A stretch of 64,000 nt of DNA. Origin: Poecilobothrus nobilitatus. Taxonomy: Eukaryota > Arthropoda > Insecta > Diptera > Dolichopodidae. A model generated the notes under the pieces. It made no database searches, was not told the origin of the DNA, and saw only the letters and a list, made by a program, of their open reading frames with translations. The position numbers were made by a program, and so were the translations under genes. The stretch spans positions 175,706,200 to 175,770,199 of the forward strand of contig OX352774.1 in the NCBI GenBank assembly GCA_947095535.1, in the 5' to 3' direction. Of this stretch, positions 50,301 through 61,741 are shown piece after piece; positions within the stretch are counted from its first letter, which is position 1; every line of letters starts with the position of its first letter.

Positions 50301-51617
50301 GTTAGGGCAAGAACAAGAATGGCAGTTATTAGGAGAATCTAAAAGAAATTTAAATGGTAAATTTTAAAAATACTGTTAGAATTAAATAAATTTTATTTTT
50401 CTATTTTAAAGATGAAGAAATTATGTCACCATTAAAAAACCGTCTTCTTTTACATGAAAATATACCAATTTATATCGAATTAAGAGCACGTCAATTACCA
50501 TATGCTAGTCGAGAATGCAATCTATTATCACCATATATTTGTGTATATTATTTTGATCCATTTAAAAATTGCGTACAACAACATGCTGTACAATTGGATT
50601 CAATAAAATCGTAAGTAACAGAAATAAAAATTAAAACTAAATTTATTTGAATTATTAACTTAAATTTATATTAATATTTTATTTTAGATTGGCTTCAAAT
50701 GTTATTTATACAACAATTACAAATTCAAGATATTTTGTTATATGTTGGAAACAAGATACTCCAAATAGTACAAATCGTACCGGACTTTGTAAATATGCAT
50801 TAACACCGGATATGGATACCTTAGCAAGTATTAGAGAATTTAAACATTTGAGACATATAGTTTGTAGTCTTGAGTGTATACATGGTAAAAATATTTATTT
50901 TTTAAGATTCAAATATATATTAATATTTGTTTTACATTTTTCTTTTTTTTTTTTTTTGTTAGATGAACGTCTTGTTGGTTTTGGTGAAAGTCAAATTACA
51001 ATATGGGATTATCATACTGGAGATATTTTATCAAATTTAGATTTAGATATGCCTATTGGTAGAAATTTAAGTGCAATAATGTATACACTTGAGGTAAGTT
51101 GATTTTTACACAGTCTAATGAAATAATTTTTTTTTATAGAAAAAATAAAAATTTTCTAAAATATAAAATAATTTATATATTTTGTTTTTGTTTTTTATTT
51201 TATTTTTAGTCTGATAATTATATATTACTTTATCAATTAATAAATAGTGAAGATGATAATATAACAGATATTAATATTAATGAAGAAATTTTACCACAAT
51301 TAAAAATAATTGCATTAAATATATCACATAATTCACCATCATATCGCCTTATTTGTAATCATAAATTACCAATACAATTTGATAATATTAAATCATCATT
51401 AAATTTAAATAATTATATTATAATAACATCATTAACTGGCGAAGAATTATGGATGTTTATACAACAACCACAACGTTTATTATTTATGAATGATGAAATT
51501 TCAACATCATTAAAACGTTTCTATACAACTGGTAATGAAAATTATGTTGAAATAACTGGAGATTATTTAAATGTTAAAACAATACATGAAAATTTAATGA
51601 ATTTTATTACAACGTAA
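47354..51617 (+). CDS. Large protein with disordered N-terminus and C-terminal beta-propeller; possible divergent PALB2
   Basis: Exons 47354-47630, 47695-48742, 48813-50356, 50412-50610, 50688-50884, 50963-51093 and 51210-51617 join in frame to 1267 residues. Residues 1 to about 900 are low-complexity (K, N, S-rich), with PSPPPSPP (about 155-165), an N run, a small Cys cluster CKPCQNTDEGCGNSDCEF (about 318-335) and a Q-rich stretch (about 843-880). From about 905 the text turns into beta-strand repeats: NTISFWKYSKIL..EWQLLGES, VGFGESQITIWDYHTGDILS, NYIIITSLTGEELWMFI and YTTGNENYVEITGDYLNVKT. The spacing of these (..SLWK..W.W..L..W; ..NIVIWNLKTGQLL..; ..AILTSGTIAIWD..LG; final blade) resembles the C-terminal WD40 of human PALB2, and overall length (PALB2 1186) and disorder match. 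This is motif memory only; another WD-repeat scaffold is possible. The 5' start could lie further upstream. No in-frame stops; clearly a real gene. Confidence 0.8.
50005..50115 (+). repeat. Glutamine-repeat tract inside the propeller gene
   Basis: CAA/CAG-rich coding repeat (QQQQIQLQQQQLQQQQQQLQ-like), about 35 codons with L/I/H interruptions. It sits just before the beta-propeller and is likely length-polymorphic. Confidence 0.85.
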
Positions 51618-52010
51618 AATAATTTTAATTAAAATTTTATAAATGCATGTATATATATATATATATATATACTAATTTTTATTTTTGTTATTGTAAAATG
51701 TTTTAAAAACATATATATACATACATAAATAAAAAAAATTTTTTTTTTTTTGTTTTCTTTCTTTTTTTATTTTCTTTTTAATTTAAGAGTAATTTTTTTC
51801 ATAATTTTTTTTTTTTTTTTGTTTTTATCAAATGAGATTATTTAATTATTTTTAATAGAACTCAAATTATATAAAATGGAAATAAATATAATTTATTAAT
51901 TCAAAAAAAAAAAAAAAAATATTGCATGTTATGTAAATGTAAAATAAAAATATAAGGACAATGCAAATCTTTGTGAAATTTACAGTAAATATTTTGTTCC
52001 TTAAACTACA

Positions 52011-52046
<36 letters not shown>

Positions 52047-52264
52047 AAAATTTTAAAATAAAGTTATAAAAAAAAATATTGTAAACATTGTAATATTTTT
52101 AATAATTAAAATTCAAAATACTTAATTTTATTTTTATTTTTTATTTTCCGAATTATTTTTTTTTTTTTTTTGGTTTTTCAGTTTTTTAAGTTTAAACCTT
52201 TTATTTTATTTCTTTTTTTTTTTTAAATAATTTTGATATATTATTTTGATATACATATATATTA

Positions 52265-52295
<31 letters not shown>

Positions 52296-55282
52296 ACATA
52301 TTTTTAAAACTTATTGTATAAAATAGAAAAATTAAATATTTTAATATTATAATTACATAAAAAATTTAAATTAAAAAAAAAAAAAAAAAAAACTGATCTC
52401 TCCGATATCATCAATAAAATTTAAAAAACAAAAACAAAACTAAATATTGAAAAAACTTTAAATAGAAAAAATAAATAAGTAAATAAAAATTTTAATTTAG
52501 GTGAATGAATTAAGTTCTAAAACTTTATTAATAAAAAAAAAAAAAAAAAAAAAATGTAGAATATAACATATTTATATAAAATAAAAAAAAAACAAAATTT
52601 TTAAATTTAAAACTTATTGAAAAAAAAAAAAGAAAACTAAAAATGATCGAAATTGTATTAAACACAAAAAAAAATGAATTATTTTGAAAGATAATTTTTA
52701 ATATTAGATACATATGTATTTAGAGATTAGGTTAATTATTGTATATTTAGTACACATATTATAAAACAGATATCAACCATAAGAAATTCAAAATTTAAAA
52801 AAAAAAAAAAATTTAAATTTAAATTTAAAAAAAACTACTGGTAAATTAAATAAAACAAAAAAATATTTAAATAGGTTTAGAAAATAAAAACTTTAATTAT
52901 AAATAAATAAAAACAAAAAACAAAACTAATTTTATAAACAGCTTGTTTTTTCTTTTTATTTTTTCTTGTTTTTTAATTAGTTTTTTTTTTTTCTTTTTTG
53001 AAATTTAGTGATAAATTACGTTTTATAAAAAATAAGAAAAATAAAAAAAAAAAAAAAAAATGAAATTTAACTTATAAGGAATATTTTTCTCACATTTTTT
53101 CAGCTTTAACAAAAAAAAAAAAGAAGATTTTAGCAAAAGTTTTTTCAAGTTTAATTAATTTTAGAAATTATTGCAATTAAATTAAAAATTTAAAAAAACA
53201 AAAAAAAAAAAAAAACAAATGAAAAGTTTAGTTTTAAAAATTATACTATAAATAAATTTTTATTATTTTTTTTTTTTTGTTAATAATGTAATTATTAAAA
53301 AAAAATTTATTACAATATTTGTAAAATTTACTTACGTTAAAATAAATGTATTTATCTTTTTAATTAATATTTAAATTATTATTTTATTTAGAAAAAAAAA
53401 AAAAACAATTCTGATATAAATTTATATTAACAGATGTATGAAGGTCGATACGCGTATGCTGAAATGCTGATATGGATAATTACTGAGAAAATTATATATT
53501 TTTTTTTTTTTGGTTAATTGGTGAAGCCATCAGAACAGCCCTACAATTAAATTAATAAATATAAATTGAACTGATCTGTACGTTGCCCTGATCTGTTATA
53601 TTTTCTTTGATACATTACTGCGGCGTTGTAAAAATTAATTTAGATATTATGTGATACGTCTAGTTTAAAATTGTATTTCTGTAAGACACGAGAATACGAT
53701 AAAGAATAATTTTTGTTACAACCAATAATACTACTTGAAATTTATTTTGATCGCTCAGCACTGTATTGGTCGCTGTGAAATGGTTCTAATTTTAGATGAA
53801 AAATTTATTTAAAGTTGATAATTTATTGTTTGTGATTGTGTTTAAGCTTTAATCAACTGATTAATATTTTACGTACTCTAGATTTATTTAAAAAAAACAC
53901 AAAATTTACTTGTAACCTGTCATATTATTATCCCCAATTTAGGCTTAGTTGGTCGTATATTTGTTTGTAGAACGCGCTCAGATTTAATAAATAATTATTG
54001 CTGTTGTGTAAAAATATCCCGATTATATTTAAATTAATTGCTGTTGGATTTTGTTGTTGGGTAAAAAAATAAATATTTAATTAAATAAATTATTGCTGTT
54101 GGGTAAAAATATCCCGATTATATTTAAATTAAGATAGAAAATATTTTTGTTTTTTTTTTTAAATAAGAAACAGATTATCTATCTTTAAAATAAATATATT
54201 TTTATTGTACTAATTTTTGGATAATGAAGGAAAAATAAATGTAAATATTATAAGTAGACACTTTTTTAAAATTTATTCTATATATGAGTAAATTATTTTT
54301 TAAAATTTTTAAAATACTTCAGATTATCAAATGAAGGCTTCAAGTGGCTGACTCGCTTCGTACGACAAAGTCTTAAAAATAACCAAACACATGAGTCATG
54401 ATACGATGCTTTTGATAGTTGACTTCACATTAACTTTAAAACATTTACGCTTAAGTCAAGCACAAAAGTAAAACAATAAATCATTTACATATTCTGTTAT
54501 ACTTTTGTCTATGATGCGTTTTACAAAACTTAGATGATTATATTTTTTTGCTCGTAAAGAATTAACATACATTTGGTATTAAATTACATACTTATACTTT
54601 AAAATGATTTTATAAAATGAAATAGATTTTATAATCGACCACTGACTGGTGGAAAATTATTAACCAATTTTTTGAATACAATCTTGTTTTCCAAATATGA
54701 GATTTTTATTTTTGATAACAAATCGCTATATAAAAATAATCATTAAATAAAAACTACTTTTCTTTTTTAAATCAATGTGATATACAAAATTTATTAAGTC
54801 AAATAAAATAAAATGATTAAAAAATCATTTTAATATACATAATTTTTTTTTTTTTTTGTTTAAATTTATTTTCGTTATTTCAAATGGCTGTTATATTAAA
54901 AAAAAAAAAAAAAGTAATTTAGAAAATAAAGGACGACGCATTTTATTCATAAAACGTGCAAATGATTATTAACATTTCAATAAGCAAAAGCAATTCAGTG
55001 GACAAGTGTTTAATAAATTACAAAGTAATGTAATTTTATAGCCCAAAAAAAAAAAACATAAATTTATATGTATTTTTGATAATGAAATAAGTTCTTAAAA
55101 AAAACTTATCTAAATTAGATGATAGATAAGCGTACTAGTTTTGGTAATAATGTTTGTACTAAGTAATATAAAAATATATAAAATATTATCTTTACCCTTT
55201 CGCATAATGAAACTATTACCATTTGCATTGTACAAAATAAAAATATGTTATAGTAAAATCAAAATATAAAATACAAAAATAA
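51618..55282. other. AT-rich intergenic; 97-bp spaced duplication
   Basis: Contains the 3' UTR of the upstream gene, (AT)n at about 51650-51670 and 52265-52293, and many A/T homopolymers. A 42-bp segment ATTGCTGTTGKGTAAAAATA..CCCGATTATATTTAAATTA occurs at about 53997-54038 and again at about 54093-54133. A less AT-rich block at 53430-53950 is unexplained. Confidence 0.45.
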
Positions 55283-56737
55283 TTATTTCATATTAATAAT
55301 TAAACAAATAATAGATAAAATATCATCTAAATAACTGAGCATTGAATGACTAATTGGTTTTTGAAATATTTCAAATGAATTAATTTGTTGTCGAATATCT
55401 TGACGAATTTTATTAACATTCTTCTTAACAATTTTATCATCGATGTAACAAAATATTCCTACAAAAAAAAAATAATTAACCATTTTACATATATGTTTCT
55501 TAAAATCAATTTTTATATATATATTAGATTTATTGAATTTAAATAAACATTTACCTCTTTTTTTAAATTCATAATGTACTCCAATATTTTTTCGTACTGT
55601 TACAGTATCAATTCGTCTTAACTTATCATATATACCCTCTTTCATACATATATCATTATAGGTTGCTGTTTGTGAATAAATATCACTTGACCAAATTATT
55701 GTTCCTGTTGTACTAAAACCAATCATTGCTTTAACTGTTGAATATTCTAAAATAAAAATTGGTATAATTTAAAAAAAAAAACACTCGTTAGAAAAATGAA
55801 AACAATTTTAAATAAAATAAATACCTTTTATTTCTGTTGTATTATTTTCTAAAAGAAATTCAAATGGTTCTAATATTAAACAAAAACTTTTTCCTAATCT
55901 TTTTGATGGCCAAGTTTTATTTGTATATAATATGGAACGTATTATTGGTAAAAATGTATCAAATCTGTTCATTAGTTCTTCTTCACACATGTTAAATAAG
56001 GTGGACATTCTTAAAAAATTTAAATTTGTTTTAATACGTATCATAATTAATGTTAATAATTCTTCAATTGGTATTAAATTTATATATTCATTGTTTCTCA
56101 TTAATAAATTATTTTTGATTTTAAATTCTTTTATTTTATTAACAATATTTTTAAATATTTCTAAATTTTTAATTCCAGTCCAACATTCTAATTCAGCCGG
56201 TGTACTTAATATATTATAAAAATATTTTGTATTATTATTTAAAAATGATGTTTTTTCATTTGCATAATTATGAATTAAAATTTCATCACTCTAAAAAAGT
56301 TAAATAACAAAATATAAAAATTAAATAAATTATGTATTATATTTGGATAAAATGAGGTACGTACAAATTCGCCAGCAATCTGAACGTCTTCTTCTCCAAT
56401 AATTAATTGAGAATCATTATTAAATTCTGTATTTGGAAGAGCTGGATTTAAATGTTCTTTTAAGTTTTCAGAAGATAAATCAAAGCCAAAAAAATCTGGG
56501 CTTGATGAACGATTTATTTCTTCAACATTAAAAGAAGTTTTTTTAATTCTAAAACAATAATTATTTCATTTTGTTATTTTTTAAATAAAAAGAACAAAAA
56601 TACCTTATACTAAAGTTGTTATCATACAATTTGCTTATGCTTTTTTTAGTTTTATGATTTATTTCACAATTATTTTGTACTTTTGATTTTGAGGTAGTTA
56701 TTATTTTATTTTTACCTGCAATATATTTTTTAGCCAT
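55283..56737 (-). CDS. Domesticated DDE_Tnp_4-type transposase, catalytic residues lost
   Basis: Exons (minus) 56737-56604, 56548-56365, 56290-55825, 55746-55555 and 55458-55283, with GT-AG introns of 55-96 bp, join in frame to 383 residues. After a non-conserved ~106-residue N-terminus (no THAP finger) the order is that of IS5/ISL2EU-type transposases. A region ELECWTGIKNLEIFKNIVNK matches the family segment before the HTH. A HTH_Tnp_4-like helix region (about 170-225: ELLTLIMIRIKTNLNFLRMS ... RSILYTNKTWPSKRL) follows. Then come ILEPFEFLLE (family IIDCTEIFIE), EYSTVKAMIGFSTTGTIIW (family HNTVKxLIGISPxGxIxF), YNDICMKEGIYDKLRRIDTV and the C-terminal YLDDILSIICLIINMK (family xxDDIIxICxxLxNLQ). 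The conserved acidic positions read E247 for D, Y291 for the D of SD[KR], and R313 for the D of ADKGF; the later ER motif is also altered. No terminal repeats flank the gene. An intact spliced frame with a dead active site suggests exaptation, probably as a DNA- or protein-binding factor; that is inference. CATCGATAGG, a DREF-like site, lies about 150 bp upstream. Confidence 0.75.
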
Positions 56738-58415
56738 ATTTTTTCTTTTAATTTCTTATCACAAACAATAAAACTAAATTTGAAAACTTTGTCTTAAATT
56801 TGAATAATATATATATTATTATTTGTCTTAATTTTTAATTTAAATTATTTTAATTTTTGATTTTAACTGCAGTTAAATACACTTGTTGACATCGATAGGA
56901 TTTTATGGAATGATTTGTTTTGTATTGTGGTATTTTGTATAATTTAAATTTTAGGTATCCTTATCGCTTCCAAACTTCAACTTAATTGGTTTGTGTATTC
57001 GCTAGGGCTTAATATTTGATTTGAAAATAGTTTTCGTTAATTTATTACGAAAAAAACGGAGAGTTTATATAATCTTTTATCAGGGATGGTATGATCCACA
57101 CGATTTTTTTTTTTTGCATTTACATAAATATCGTATGGACGTATGGATACGATATTAATTTGTAATTTATAGAATTTAATATTTATTTTTTTAACATTCA
57201 AAATTAGTTAAGTTGCATATTTATTGACTGTATATTTAAATATAAATATTTAACTTTATAGTACTAAAGAATGCATTGAAATTTAAAAAATACATATGTA
57301 TGTATGTCAAAAAGCTATATCTCCCCTTAATTAAAAGTAAATATTTTTATTTAAAATGTCTATTTTTTAAAAACTTAGGAAAAAATGGCTTATTTCTAAT
57401 ATAAATCGATTTTTATATCATAAAGTTTTTTATTTTTACAAAATTGCTAAGCAAGAATCAAAGAGATTCAACATACATACATATGTCTGTATATGTACGA
57501 AACTCGTCTAAAAATAGAGGAAAATGTTCTAAAACGAAATGAATGTTCTAAAACGTGGTGAAGTTTTATGAATATTTTGTTTGAATTTTAAAGCATTTTT
57601 CAATCTTACTGAGAAGAATGACAAAATATGTGTACTTTTTCATACGACAAGTATATGGATCTTCCTAAAGTTGCTGATCAAATATATATCCGGCAATACA
57701 GCTATAATAAATATAGCTTATTATAGCCGGCAATTGTATTTACATAACTTTAATTGTATTGTACAAGATTCATCAAAATCTTTCTTACAAAAGTCAAAAG
57801 TGTTTTTGTATTTATGATCAGAAAATATACGACCAAAGGGATCAAATGAAAATTTTTCAGGAAAACAGATCCATAATATGAATCCATAATCATCAACGAT
57901 AAGATTAAAATGAGAATGATGTGAATAATTTGTAATAAAAAGACTGGTGAAAACTGACAATCTAAATTTAGAATTTTTTAAAAATATCTGACGATAATAT
58001 CGTTATTTTTGATTTAGAATTAAAAAATAATGAATTATGTGATTTTAAAGAAGATGTCACAGATTCCATTTATTATGACAATATTTAATTTTAATTTATA
58101 GTTTGTTTATGTTATATTTTATTTAATTTGATATCATTTTAGTTTAGCTAATTAAATTGAAATAAATGTAAATGAAAATCTATTGGTATAATTTTATTTG
58201 CAGATCAAAAAATGACCTTTTCAATTTCATTAAGCGTATTCTAATTTCACAAATTATTTTTTTTTCATTTCATTATTTAGAATTATTATTTCACTATTAT
58301 TTTGTTAAGTACAATATCCGCAGCCAGTAGAAATCTGGCCCACAAATAGTGGCATGAGCGGATAATCTTCAGTGAGTTTTTTCGGTCAGTTGCAGTGACG
58401 TATAGCTTTACATCA
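56738..58415. other. Intergenic; possible decayed exon and a small palindrome
   Basis: A minus-strand frame at 57721-57960 (79 codons: HSHFNLIVDDYGFILWICFP, EKFSFDPFGRIFS, then three spaced cysteines) looks protein-like but lacks partners. A palindrome GCTATAATAA...TTATTATAGC is at about 57699-57725. A second plus-strand open frame covers 57581-57817. Neither is recognised. Confidence 0.3.
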
Positions 58416-58417
58416 AC

Positions 58418-58690
58418 TACTCAAAATAATTCTTCGATCCGTTTTTTGAATAATTGCAGATTCCGTGCGAGTACATGATCTTGTAATTCAATGAATAGTT
58501 TAACGCAGTTATACAAAGTATCATTTCGACCCTTATTTGTTCTAGGACCTGGGAGGCGAAATTGGTTTGCATTCCTTGTGTTGTGGTCGTGTATCTCAGT
58601 GTTTCAATTTTTTTTATCTTCAAATGACTTAATACGGAAATAGCTCCTTTCGTTTTTTTTTTGTATCAGACATTGAACTATCACAATTAA
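58418..58690 (-). pseudogene. LINE ORF2 C-terminal fragment
   Basis: Minus strand, open to TGA at 58433-58431: EIHDHNTRNANQFRLPGPRT, NKGRNDTLYNCVKLFIELQD and LQLFKKRIEELF. This is the usual C-terminus of Jockey/CR1-like ORF2 proteins (HxHxTRxAxxFxLPxxRT..G.....YNGxxLFNxLP......FKxxLKxxL). Upstream frames are broken. Confidence 0.65.
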
Positions 58691-58979
58691 CTGAAAAAGT
58701 CATCATTTACAAGGGAAAACTATACATATATGTATATATATGTATGTATAGTCAACCTAAAGATATATATATATATATGTATAGTCTTTGACAAGGGTTA
58801 GTACTTAGTATGTTACTAAATTATGATAGATGCTAGAACAACTAATACTTAATTGGTTATATTACCAATGGGCACTGTTAGTAACTAATGTTAGTAATGT
58901 TATTAATTAAAACAATAAAAAACAAAAAAACTAGCATTGCAAAAATAATCTAACATGCAAGTTAAATTGCGATCATAAA

Positions 58980-60310
58980 TTAATCATGCAGACCACGAGA
59001 ATTTACCATGCTCGCGTAAAGTCTGGCTCACTGTTAATTTATTAACGTCAATATCGAAGTGCTCAGATCTTAAGTTAGTCTCTCTCAACATACGCGAAAT
59101 AGGCTTAAATTTGCCATAGTCTGTAGAGTGGTGTGACACATTATAAAGCTCGACCGATCTCAAATTATTCAAATTTTCGCTTTACCTCATTTGTTCGCGA
59201 ATAGAAGGGGAGTTGATATCACCGCGAACAATCTGCTGAACGAACATGATATCTGTCACTCACTAGCGTGAGTCACGGCGTGACTAGAAGGAGTTCAAAT
59301 TAATTAAAGAAAGTCTAGCTTCATATAGAGGAAGACGTATAGGATCAGTCCAAGCAAGGTTGCGTAAAGCAAAACACTTTTTGACTGATTCAATACGTGA
59401 AATGTCTATATCACGATATGGAGACGATACTTGACTTAAGTATTCAAGTATAGGTCTTACATATGTAATGAAAAGTTGCGCTTAATGATATAGGGATCAG
59501 AAAACTTTTTTGACCAACGCATAATAAATCCAAGAGTTAGGTTAGCTTATTTAATATGAAGTTGTAGTGACTTTTAAAATCTAATAAACTATCAAGTATC
59601 AGTCCCAAATCAGAAGTACGATCTGTTATTCTAATAGATTAATCGTTGAGGACGTAATCATAATTGATTGTTGAGTTAGTACCTTGAAAAGCTTATAATT
59701 AATCATTTTCTAACATTTAATTCGAGATTGTTGTTCCTGCACCATGAACCAAATTGATTGAGATCATATTGCAACAACTCACAATCACTAGTGGAAGTTA
59801 TAATTTCGCAGATTTTGGTATCATCATCAGCAAAACTAAGAAGTGAGTGAAACATAGGGGACTGTCATAGGTCGACACTACCAAGAATAAAGGCCCTAGC
59901 TGGCTGTTTTGTAGCACTCCTGAATTTGCAACATAAGTTGCAGAAATGGTACCTATCTAAAAAGGATCTGGTATGACTTATATGACAAATAAGCCCATAA
60001 CCATTTAAGGCTATGACTTGAAAACCCTACTTTATGCTTTTTAAGGATGTTTTTATTGGGAATTAGATCAAAGGCCTTATCCTTATCAAGGACATCAGTA
60101 AATACCACATCAACCTGTTTTTTTAGTTTTGTTCTGGTGGAATAAATGGTTGACAATAATCAACAAAATAGGAGCACTTTATTTTTCCAAATAATTTGGG
60201 AATAGTTGACAGTTTTACAATGGGTCTATAATTGCTTTCATTGCAACGAACTCGTTTCTTGTATTGGGTTAATAAATGAAAGTTCACAGGGCTCAGGAAA
60301 ACTATTTTTC
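58980..60310 (-). pseudogene. Decayed LINE reverse transcriptase, second half
   Basis: On the minus strand, from 60240 downward: ESNYRPIVKLSTIPKLFGKI (RT block 3) and VVFTDVLDKDKAFDLIPNKN plus KVGFSSHSLKWLWAYLSYKS (palm start, 60120-59953). Further down are SDLGLILDSLLDFKSHYNFI and LGFIMRWSKKFSDPYIIKRN (about 59600-59465), YVRPILEYLSQVSSPYRD, RIESVKKCFALRNLAWTDPI and LPLYEARLSLINLNSL. It finishes with QQIVRGDINSPSIREQMR and the terminal DYGKFKPISRMLRETN and DIDVNKLTVSQTLREHGKFS (to 58984). The order is complete from RT block 3 to the C-terminus, but the YxDD box region is badly damaged and there are many stops. APE-type, Jockey/CR1-like. Confidence 0.8.
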
Positions 60311-60591
60311 AAACTATATGACACACTTTACCATTATAAATAAAACAGTTTTTATTATAAAAAAAAATGCAAATTTATTTCCAATAAAATATTGAGGCAA
60401 ATAAAAGTATGTGTCTTAATTTAGCTTCTATTCGGTTAAAAACAAAATATTTAAAAAAAATTTTATAAAGGTACGTATGGGATTCGAAGACATTTTTGTA
60501 TAAAATTTAATATCTTTATATCTTATTTTTAAATTTTGAAAAAAAAAAAATATATATAAAACTTATTTATTAGTGTTTCAAATATCAAAAT
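60311..60591. other. Short AT-rich spacer
   Basis: Likely the 3' UTR of the downstream-facing NUBPL gene (minus strand). No distinct element is seen. Confidence 0.4.
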
Positions 60592-61741
60592 TCAGTCTGC
60601 ATTTTGTTCCAATTTTTCTTTTTTATGATTATCCAAATTCTTAAAAATTTCATTACTTAAAACTTGTAAACTTTTTGAATATTCGGAGTCGGGGCATTTG
60701 ACGGCTAATGGTTTACCACAATCACAACTTTCTGTTATAGCGCCATCTAAAGGAATGCTTACCAAAATTTTAACATTTAATTTTTTTGCAAAACTTTCAG
60801 TCACATTACGAAATATTTCAATCTGGTTTTTACAATTAGCACAAACAACATGCCGCATATTTTCAACTAAACCAATTATAGGAACATTTAATTTTCTATA
60901 CATTTCAGCACCACGCATTGTTACTTCTAGAGCAGCCGTTTGTGGCGTACTTATTAAAATAACACCATCAATTGGTATATTTTGTGCCAAAGAAATATGT
61001 ACATCACCAGTACCTGGTGGTGTGTCTATTACTAAAATATCTAAAGGTTCCCAAACAACACCACGAATTAAACGTTGTGTTGCAGACATTACAAGAGGGC
61101 CTAGAAAAGTATTAAATATAGGTATCAATTGAATTAACAAAATGTCTTAATAACAAACCTCTCCAAATGATAGCACCAGTCTGTGATAATAATCCCATTG
61201 ACATACATTTTACACCATAATTAATAGGCGGTATCATAAAATTTTTATCGTCTACCATAGGTTCTTCTGATAAATTCATCATTAATGGTATTGATGGACC
61301 ATATACATCTGCGTCTAAAAGACCAACACGTTTTCCCAATGCAGCCATTGTAACAGCCAAGTTAACTATAAAAAAAAATAAAGCATTGTAGAACTTGATG
61401 TAGAACTTTATGTTGGAAGGGAAATTTTTCTACTAAAGTGCAAAACAAAACAAAGCAAACCTGCTGTAGTTGACTTTCCAACACCACCTTTCCCAGATGC
61501 AACTACAATTATATTATTTACACCAGGAATTGAAGCTTTTTTAGGTAATCCTCTTGCCATCAAATCAATTTGATGTGCAGTTGGAGGTTTTGGGCTAAAT
61601 GCCCTCTGAAAATGTTTCTTTTTGATAAGAAAAAAAATATTCACTACATATTTGCCTAATAATCTACGTTTAATATTTTATATTAAATTTTATACTTACA
61701 AATGCATTAAACATATTAAGTAAAATAGTTTTTTGTAACAT
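60592..61741 (-). CDS. NUBPL: Iron-sulfur cluster transfer protein NUBPL (IND1)
   Basis: A P-loop NTPase of the Mrp/NBP35 family that inserts 4Fe-4S clusters into mitochondrial complex I. Exons (minus) 61741-61700, 61605-61461, 61365-61159 and 61100-60592 give 300 residues (human 319). The N-terminus [18 protein letters not shown] is a short basic, hydrophobic mitochondrial presequence. Then come [16 protein letters not shown] and the deviant Walker [14 protein letters not shown] (about 50-62, second lysine present; valine 63 spans intron 2). [48 protein letters not shown] and the Fe-S-binding CANC (C218, C221) follow. All signature residues are intact. The extended N-terminus distinguishes it from cytosolic NUBP1/2. 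Isolated between LINE remnants; no regulation visible. Confidence 0.96.

Noticed and set aside
55932..56219. 95-codon plus-strand open frame
   Set aside because: Antisense of exon 3 of the domesticated transposase gene.
60698..61132. 144-codon plus-strand open frame
   Set aside because: Antisense of NUBPL exon 4; no independent support.
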